DNA from: Cryptomeria japonica
Taxonomy: Eukaryota > Streptophyta > Pinopsida > Cupressales > Cupressaceae
Assembly: GCF_030272615.1 (NCBI RefSeq)
Contig: NC_081415.1
Coordinates: 422,681,757 to 422,745,756, forward strand
Reading direction: 5' to 3'
Length of the DNA: 64,000 nucleotides
Numbering within the stretch: position 1 is the first letter of the stretch; every line of letters begins with the position of its first letter. The translations under genes and the position numbers were made by a program. The notes under the pieces were generated by a model that did no database searches, had not been told where the DNA came from, and saw only the letters and a list, made by a program, of their open reading frames with translations. Shown here piece after piece: positions 60,001 to 64,000 of the stretch.

Positions 60001-61815
60001 TTTTTGGTGTTTAAGTGCCCCACCTGCTCAGGATCATCAAGGGATTCTCTCCAATATTTGCATACATACAAAATTTTTGGCATAAGGGCACCATCTACCT
60101 ATTTGTATTCTGTTTGATTTGGAGTATTTGATTTATGTAGTTTGAGTTGAGCATCTTCACTTTGTTCCTGTTGTATATGGTCATCAAATTCTTCATATTA
60201 TCACGGCAAATTTGTAAGCCTTAATTGTCTACCAGTCTAAAAATAACAAGTTGAATTTACTATTAGATTCAAGTGATATGCCACTATCTATACAAGGACA
60301 CATATAGTTCTTTATCCGTGTTTTTTCAAGACCTTGATCATAGATGCCTTTCTATTTTCTTTGAGATGGTTTTCTTCTTAAATGCAGATCAATATAGGTT
60401 GCCCTAGAGCTGTCAGAATGATTACTACCTTCTTCCATTCCAGTACAAGTATTGGGGGTGTCAGATTTTACCTTGATTGCAAATGATTCATGCCCAGAGG
60501 GGGACAAATAAGTGTTAGATGTACCTTGATTGCAAACAATTCATACCCAGAGGGGGACAAATAATTGAGAAGATGTCCTTCTTTCCATATTGCTCCTAGA
60601 GCAAACTAATACTCTCAACCCAGGTCTACTCTGTTTGGTTGTTTTGTGGACCTTACCATTGTTCACAGTCCAGGTCATGATGACAAACACACATGAACAA
60701 TTTGTCTCATATACTAGAGATTGTTGGCCTTAGATGTAGGAGAGATTCCAGAGGTAGTAGTTGTCATCCTCTTAGGATTGCCCAATTAAGCTCCCTTATT
60801 TCTGTACATTTTGCTAAAGTCATTCAGAGCTTTCTTTGGCCCTTTTGCTGTGATAGACGAGTCATTGACTCTCTTGGGTCAAGTTGTACTTAGATATGTG
60901 ACAGCATTTTACTTCTTTCACAGCTTCCTACCTTATCTTCAATCTTCATCAATGTGATATTTATTTGGGGTTTCCTTCCTCCTTAGGGATATGTATGCTT
61001 GTATCATGTCTTCAGGTACAAATTTTGTTCAGTTACTTTTCCTATTAGAGTGTCTTTCTACCCCAGGAGTTAGTTTTTATTACTGTTTTCACTTTTCGAA
61101 TGCCATTATTTTTATTTCCTGATAGAAATTAAGAATTTTATCATTAATGGATTCCTATGAAAATCAGAGAAAGCTCCAAAATCTATTTGTGATCCAACAT
61201 CTTTCCATAGCACGCACAAACTAATTTCTACTCATAATTATTAACTTTTTGATGAAGATAGCTCTGTCTCTCAGTCCTATAGAGAAGACGTGTATGCATA
61301 CCTACATGCATGCATCCTACACACATGTATGGGAATATCAAGGAATTGGACCCAGAACAAGATTTATTTTGAAGAAATTAATGAAGGTCTGAATTTTTTT
61401 GTTCTGGTTAACCAAGCTTGTCTCTTCTTGAGGATGAGTGTGCCTTTTCTCTCTGCCCTTTTTGATGAGAGCATGTTTTTCTTGTGCTAGATTTCTGCGG
61501 TGATTAGTTAAGATGATGAGTTTTGATATCCACTTTTTCTTGAAATAAAATACATCCTTGTTCTGCTGGTTAGAAAATCATCTTTAGTGTCAATTGTTAG
61601 TTCAGTGCTTTCCTTATGAGTTACTATCTTATTACGACTAAACTAAGGTCTAAAAAACCTTGGGAGATTATCTTTGGACTTATATTTTATTGTTTGAATT
61701 GTTTTTTGCTGTGAATTTTGGGCTATTTGGAGTCTATAATTAAAGAGGGACTGATTGAGATCTTCCTTTTTGCTGATATCATTGCAGATATCCGACTGTG
61801 GGACATTGCTACCAG
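35987..61815 (+). CDS. DCAF13: DCAF13/SOF1-type WD-repeat protein, exons 1-4 (partial gene)
   Basis: The joined exons read [20 protein letters not shown]..., then [20 protein letters not shown], then [30 protein letters not shown] and DIRLWDIAT. This is the conserved N terminus of SOF1/DCAF13, a WD40 protein needed for small-subunit rRNA processing in the nucleolus and also a DDB1-CUL4 adaptor in animals and plants. All four exons are free of stops, all junctions are GT-AG, and phases match: exon 3 leaves one base (G), which with AT of exon 4 makes Asp in GSMDGDIRLW. The first WD repeat starts in exon 3 ([10 protein letters not shown]). Introns are 404, 141 and 24,988 bp. The gene runs off the right edge; the remaining WD repeats and the SOF1 tail are expected beyond it. 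The start ATG at 35987 fits the family start exactly. The symbol is given by homology. Confidence 0.9.
36457..36546 (+). CDS. DCAF13: DCAF13 exon 2
   Basis: Thirty codons between CAACAG and GTAGAA, phase 0 on both sides. It encodes the [10 protein letters not shown] and ALNATKLDK segments. Confidence 0.92.
36688..36799 (+). CDS. DCAF13: DCAF13 exon 3
   Basis: It contains 112 bases between GTCAG and GTATTA and ends in phase 1. It encodes FAKPF, the start of the first WD repeat and IFTGSMDG. Confidence 0.92.
37659..37764 (-). repeat. LTR-like fragment matching 42775-42907
   Basis: About 106 bp starting TTGGTATGTTTGCTG and ending GCGAACCCCA match the LTR-like block at 42775-42907 at roughly nine of ten positions. 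Beyond the match a GTTGGCACCTCC piece appears in inverted form relative to the other copy. It may be the far end of a larger nested minus-strand element or a separate fragment. Confidence 0.6.
37770..39730. other. hAT interior, left part, nothing identified
   Basis: No domain is recognised on either strand. A segment near 38390-38700 has repeated CTTTTCAGTG/GTTTTGAAAC words. A TAATATTTTA-rich stretch follows at 38995-39160. Confidence 0.4.
39735..39985 (+). pseudogene. PPR gene fragment
   Basis: The frame contains [19 protein letters not shown], then [20 protein letters not shown]. This is the signature of plant pentatricopeptide-repeat proteins of the PLS type (compare the usual ALV-x-MYAKCG-x-I pattern). 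Only about one and a half repeats are present, with no start, no neighbouring repeats and a stop soon after. PPR proteins edit or process organellar RNA; this fragment cannot. It was probably carried into the hAT/retroelement interior as a captured piece. Confidence 0.75.
39990..41640. other. hAT interior with diffuse TTTTCAC-rich repeats
   Basis: Words such as ATTTTCACA, GGTAAAA and AAATATTTTCAC recur many times at irregular spacing between about 40080 and 41130. No coding region is recognised. Confidence 0.4.
41762..42009 (+). repeat. Tandem duplication, 123-bp unit
   Basis: A block beginning ATGTGGTTTTTTGTTTATGC at 41762 is repeated in tandem from 41885 with only a few differences. A single diverged copy of this unit also lies at about 48895-49020 inside the 44632-50212 element, followed by further homologous sequence. 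Confidence 0.85.
42603..42907 (-). mobile_element. TRIM-like mini-retroelement or 5' end of a nested LTR element
   Basis: On the minus strand the 133-bp block 42907-42775 starts TGTTGACTTGG. It is followed after four bases by TGGTATCAGAGCC (42770-42758), a classic initiator-tRNA-Met primer site. Then come under 90 bases including GCTGAGGGGGAGAT, a polypurine tract, and a second TGTTGACTTGG start at 42678. That is the full LTR - primer site - purine tract - LTR order of a TRIM. The second LTR resembles the first only for its first ~35 bases, so this could instead be the 5' end of a longer element whose other LTR is 37659-37764. No coding capacity. Confidence 0.6.
43009..43175. repeat. Pyrimidine-rich (CT) low-complexity tract
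   Basis: Over 160 bases are almost entirely C and T on the plus strand (CTCTCTCTATTTATC, CCCCTCTCTACC). It lies about 45 bp upstream of the hAT transposase piece. Confidence 0.8.
43221..43796 (+). pseudogene. hAT transposase C-terminal (dimerisation) region
   Basis: The frame reads WWQSWGG, then FALKILCQP, then [20 protein letters not shown] and [10 protein letters not shown]. This is the conserved C-terminal dimerisation domain of hAT transposases, with the usual Cys-Glu-x-Asn-Trp-Ser and Lys-Lys-Arg motifs. It is followed by DIDPYSDW and an acidic, Ser/Pro-rich tail ending in TAA at 43794. A good acceptor (TTTTATTTTGTAG) precedes it at 43221, so it looks like the last exon. One in-frame TAG lies at 43497. 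The RNase-H-like catalytic core and the BED finger are not found in this copy. Confidence 0.88.
44150..44598 (-). mobile_element. Fragment of a chromodomain Ty3/gypsy element (fossil)
   Basis: Minus-strand sequence contains a GYHPPSI-type piece typical of the end of plant chromovirus integrase and a coiled [13 protein letters not shown] segment. It ends with a chromodomain-like stretch ([16 protein letters not shown], then LIKRKNL and AEWKD). This is the C terminus of a Reina/Tekay-type polyprotein. No LTR of its own is visible, and the piece stops close to the LTR element that begins at 44632. It is a small, deleted remnant. Confidence 0.7.
45175..45420. repeat. Tandem CCATGCCTACTCACAGAGGG repeats
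   Basis: Four to five copies of CACCATGCCTACTCACAGAG + GGTGG are interleaved with CTCAAACTTCT...CAGAGAAGAATGCAT pieces. A closely similar layout (CACCTTGCATTGCCTGCAGA + GGGTGG) occurs at the same internal position in the copia element (53395-53650). The two elements are therefore related despite different LTRs. Confidence 0.75.
46383..48830. other. Interior of the 44632-50212 element, unidentified part
   Basis: Contains two related GATGATGCCA+CATGTC/GTGTC segments (46858 and 47148) with CACGAGATGATGCCA in common, and a TATA-like CTATAAAAGGG near 48548. A 158-codon open stretch (47886-48362) shows no domain. The start TGTCACAGTCCC at 46383 resembles other LTR starts here, but no partner end was found. 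Confidence 0.4.
49097..49160 (+). tRNA. tRNA-Arg(ACG)-like pseudogene or SINE head
   Basis: GACTCTATAGCCCAATGGAT followed by AAGGCACTGG matches the first half of plant tRNA-Arg(ACG) at nearly every position, including the A box. The anticodon arm and 3' half have decayed; a GGTTTCGGTTTC at 49149 could be a worn B box. It is not a functional tRNA. A more diverged copy (GTTGCCCAATGG) occurs at about 42095-42120 in the homologous segment. Confidence 0.6.
51034..51195. repeat. Tandem ~40-bp AT-rich repeats in the LTR
   Basis: About four to five copies of a unit containing AATACAATAGGCTGCTATTA, followed by AATATAATATAATATTG. Confidence 0.8.
51391..51725 (+). repeat. 215-bp tandem duplication in the LTR
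   Basis: CCACCTCATGATGATGGTTG begins at 51391 and again at 51606. The following ~120 bases match closely (AGGACCAT, TTAAGGACCA, GGGCCTAGGGT). Confidence 0.8.
51778..52316. mobile_element. Non-autonomous hAT-like element, 539 bp
   Basis: Flanked by a perfect 8-bp duplication gtttatac (51770-51777 and 52317-52324). Ends are CTAAGTTACCGATTCGGGTA and, as complement of the right end, CTAAGATACCGGTTCTTGG. It carries runs of ATTCACGG and GGGTACGGGTACG, a (TA)n core, and a long imperfect hairpin in which 52132-52177 pairs with 52213-52257. A longer relative lies at 62188-63094. Confidence 0.82.
52620..52860. repeat. TTCGCTGACCTTGGAGTG sub-repeats inside the copia LTR
   Basis: TTCGCTG or TCGCTGT words recur about ten times, including two copies of a ~85-bp unit containing TTCGCTGACCTTGGAGTG and AGAAGGTTGCTGCTG. 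The same series is present in the other LTR at 57170-57400. Confidence 0.8.
53671..54670 (-). pseudogene. Copia RT end and RNase H (fossil)
   Basis: Read on the minus strand the order is [17 protein letters not shown], then [21 protein letters not shown], then [19 protein letters not shown] with ALSTAEAEY, and finally [10 protein letters not shown] with [14 protein letters not shown]. These are standard motifs of the Ty1/copia RT C terminus and RNase H. The region is broken. Confidence 0.88.
54990..56580 (-). other. Copia interior, unidentified
   Basis: The 1.6 kb between gag and RT pieces, where protease and integrase would be expected, show no recognisable motif on either strand. They may be diverged or replaced sequence. 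Confidence 0.4.
56585..56821 (-). pseudogene. Copia gag start (fossil)
   Basis: The piece starts [20 protein letters not shown]. The DRLEGA-x-NF pattern is typical of the beginning of plant copia Gag, and it lies about 75 bp from the primer site. The remainder of Gag is not recognised. Confidence 0.75.
58592..59609 (-). mobile_element. TRIM, about 1.0 kb
   Basis: Direct terminal repeats of about 235 bp (58592-58828 and 59376-59609) share TGAAATGATAA, GATGTTGTTATTAATTAAGG and CATAA+ACGAAAGT-type sequence. The right copy is preceded by a minus-strand primer site TGGTATCAAAT (59375-59365). Beside the left copy lies a purine tract AAGGGAGG on the minus strand. The ~550-bp interior has no coding capacity and is largely repeats built on AAAAAATCAGAAAA and TTCATGGTTTTTTG (59105-59330). 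Short repeats, primer site and purine tract define a terminal-repeat retrotransposon in miniature. Confidence 0.82.
59610..61780. other. Intron 3, right end, nothing identified
   Basis: No gene is recognised. A 66-bp tandem duplication lies at about 60472-60570 (units containing TACCTTGATTGCAAA and CCCAGAGGGGGACAAATAA). Confidence 0.5.
61788..61815 (+). CDS. DCAF13: DCAF13 exon 4
   Basis: Only 28 bases between a good acceptor (CATTGCAG) and donor GTATGA. With the last G of exon 3 it encodes DIRLWDIAT and the first two bases of an Arg codon, completing the first WD repeat. The match to the family across the join identifies it despite its tiny size. Confidence 0.88.
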
Positions 61816-64000
61816 GTATGATTATACAGATTCATACTCTTGTTTTATCCTTGTAGACAATTATGTTTCTGTATAGATCTTTTGCTCTTTGTTAGAGACT
61901 GAAAATCGTGTGTTCATTTCACTAAGTTTTAAATAGGTTTGTGCACTTCTCAAAGGTGGAGGGCCAGATAGAGGATTTTTGTGGTTAGTTGTTGAAGTCT
62001 TAGTATGTTTATGCATTGTCTTGTGGCTTGTTTGAGTGCTATTATTGCAATTTGGCATTGATAAGTTCAATGAGCTTTGTCCAAAAGATGTTTTCTCTTA
62101 TGCAAGACTCTTCCCTTGCCCATTATTGTTTGTTCTCTTCTCAAGTATGCCTAAGAGTCGCACGTTTTCTTGTATGTCATTTAAAACCTACGTTACCGAT
62201 TCGGGAACGGGTACGGATATTGGTACATGTACGGATTCACGGGTATAACAAAAAATAAATTCCATGGGTACGGGTACGGGTATGTTTGTACATATAAATA
62301 TTTTTATACATATATATATGTATACATATAGTATATATATGTGTAAACATCAAAATTATAAAATATAAACTATATTAGTGTATAACTATAAGAAGAGTGA
62401 TACTCATAAATCCATAATTGCCTATAAATATCAAAAGAGAGAATATTTTGATACCTCATTCATAATTTGCAAAAATGAAAATACTCAAGTCTCAAAATGT
62501 CATTACACAATGAACATTCAAATTATAATTGATTTTAATATTCATGTTCTTCATCAAATGCATCAAGGTCAATATCATCATTTGGTTCAATTTCATTTGA
62601 ACCACAATCAATTGGATTGGCACTACCACTAGCTGTGTCAAGTGCAGAAGCTGGTTCAATTTCATTATTCAAACATTTGACAAAATGCCAAATCATTAAC
62701 AACACAAGAAAAGTGATTTCACAAAACATAAGCAAACAGCTGCTACATATGCATAATGTAAATCAACTGAAATCAATCTCAGTAATGCTGATATTAGTTT
62801 ACTAACCCCATGTTCATATGTATAGCTCACAAATGCAACTGAAATGATATTTAATTGCTTGCTTGCTGGCATATTCTGATAAAAAATGATGTCACAAAGT
62901 TGTGAGAGTGAAACTGAGGTTTTAATTTATGAAACTATGCTTGGGTATGGCCCTGGGTTCTTCTTGGGTGCCTGGGTTCTCTGTGGAAGGACCCACAGAG
63001 AACCCAAGCACCCAAGAATAACCCAAGCCGTACCGGTACCCGAACAGTACCAGTACCAGGACCCGGGCTAAAACAGAAGAACCCGGTATCTTAAATTAAA
63101 ACCAACTCAATCCAAGTTTTCTTAATCATTGTACAAATTTGTTGTGAGAAGCCAATTGAGAGATAGGAAAATTGAACAAAGATGATGTTTAGCAAGTTTG
63201 TTCGCTTGTTTGTTTGAGTTGAATGTTAGTTGGCTGCCCTGTTATGGTAATGGGGGCTTTTTCACTTTCTGTTTTGCGTTTCTGAATGTTTTGAACAATT
63301 CTAACCAAATGTGCCTTCTAAAATGCATGCAATAGAGCTTTACTACTTTCTTTTTTGTGCTTTTTCAGTTTAAAATTTGATTTAATTAGCTACTTGCAAA
63401 TAAGAACTTCTAAATGACTTTTCAAATGAAATCCGTACAAAAGTTCTTTTGTGTTTTCGATAGAGCTTTTCAAATAAATTTAATGAATTTGCAAGGAAAG
63501 TAAAGAGATTAATATAAATCTAATAGGCAAGTGTAAGTTATCTAATTACTGACAAATAAAGCTTTGAATAAAAAAACTGCCTTTTCGAAATAAATGAACC
63601 TAGAAGAAATTCTTGTGTGTCCTTAGAGGGTTCAACTTGTATCCGTATTATCTTCTCCTTTCTTGGTATTGGGGTGTACTCCACATGATGGAAGGGGAAG
63701 TTTGGGATTGGTGAGGAAGATAGGTATTGGGCTTTATAGTGAGGTTTGCAATCTTCTAAGATGATCCAATGTGTAGGGAAGGGATGCAGAGGGTTTCCTG
63801 AAGAATTGCAGAGCCAACCTATCAATCTTTCTAATTTAGGGAGAAAAGCTCTTTAAAATGGTCCAAAATTTGTGTATGTGAAAAGCTCTTTAAAGAGGAA
63901 GGGAAGATCAAGCCAAAGAGAGAAAGAAAGCTTAACTTAAAGCAAGAAAAAAAGAAGGAAAGAAAACATGTCATCTCCTATTGAAAAAATTGAGTTTTTG
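61816..64000 (+). other. DCAF13 intron 4 (start), runs off the window
   Basis: It begins with donor GTATGATT. No further WD-repeat exon is convincingly visible up to the window edge. It contains the hAT-like element at 62188-63094 and otherwise unremarkable AT-rich sequence. Confidence 0.6.
62188..63094. mobile_element. Non-autonomous hAT-like element, 907 bp
   Basis: Related to 51778-52316. The left end is CTACGTTACCGATTCGGGAA; the right end is the complement of TTAAGATACCGGGTTCTTCT. Flanking 8-mers are tttaaaac (62180-62187) and attaaaac (63095-63102), seven of eight identical. It shares the GGGTACGGGTACG run, the (TA)n core and ACATCAAAATTATA. It has a shorter hairpin, GGGTTCTCTGTGG...CCACAGAGAACCC (62972-63004). 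A central insert absent from the shorter copy (about 62360-62930) carries a small minus-strand open stretch of 66 codons. Confidence 0.78.

Larger units (their letters stand above)
36800..61787 (+). other. DCAF13 intron 3, 24,988 bp, transposon-filled
   Basis: The intron runs from donor GTATTAATAAT to acceptor TGATATCATTGCAG. It contains a hAT remnant, several LTR elements and fragments, a PPR fragment and two TRIMs, described separately. Long introns full of old transposons are characteristic of conifers. Confidence 0.85.

Noticed and set aside
61935-61990. Possible DCAF13 exon 5 after a TAAATAG acceptor-like sequence
   Set aside because: The translation in the required phase only loosely resembles the next WD-repeat segment and soon meets a stop with no good donor. 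The true exon 5 is more likely beyond the window.
1-64000. CRISPR arrays, rRNA genes, organellar inserts, riboswitches
   Set aside because: None seen. The regular repeats present lack CRISPR spacing, and the context is plant nuclear.

Overview
The window looks like nuclear DNA from a gymnosperm, most likely a conifer (inference). The reasons are very dense and nested plant LTR retrotransposons, hAT-type DNA transposons, decayed mTERF and PPR gene copies, and one conserved plant gene whose third intron is about 25 kb long and packed with transposons. No bacterial, organellar or CRISPR features were seen.

Left part (1-26.6 kb). An AT-rich flank with 45-bp repeats and a broken minus-strand reading frame of unknown family (1696-3050) is interrupted by an 18.8-kb Ty3/gypsy element of the Tat/Ogre-like lineage (3116-21905, LTRs of 1414 bp about 97% alike by eye). 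The element has gag, protease, a G-patch-like segment, reverse transcriptase, two RNase H domains and integrase on the plus strand, all fossil. On the minus strand near its 3' end it has a plant-mobile-domain (PMD) type gene. Arrays of a TAGCGCTTTTG/TAGCGCTATTG motif lie upstream of both the sense and the antisense coding units, each in the orientation of its own unit. A related-looking solo LTR (23271-24341, target duplication acaac) follows.

Middle part (26.6-36 kb). A decayed mTERF-family gene copy with an internal tandem duplication of about 685 bp (26615-28880), a probable solo LTR (29905-31118, taccc) and a hAT-like non-autonomous element (34331-35087, cttacaag) lie upstream of the one apparently intact host gene.

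Host gene (35987-61815 and beyond the window). Four exons encode the N terminus of a DCAF13/SOF1-type WD-repeat protein (small-subunit rRNA processing factor). Exon 3 (36688-36799) and exon 4 (61788-61815) join in frame across a 24,988-bp intron. That intron holds a 6.8-kb hAT remnant with 8-bp target duplications (37286-44115), which itself contains a PPR fragment and a tiny TRIM. It also holds a chromodomain-type Ty3/gypsy fragment, an LTR element without recognisable pol (44632-50212, gtagg), an interrupted solo LTR (50262-58020, taaag) containing a hAT-like element and a Ty1/copia element (52347-57839), and a second TRIM (58592-59609). The last 2.2 kb lie in intron 4, with another hAT-like element (62188-63094).

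All percentages and alignments were made by eye. Protein family calls rest on recognised motifs, not on database searches.
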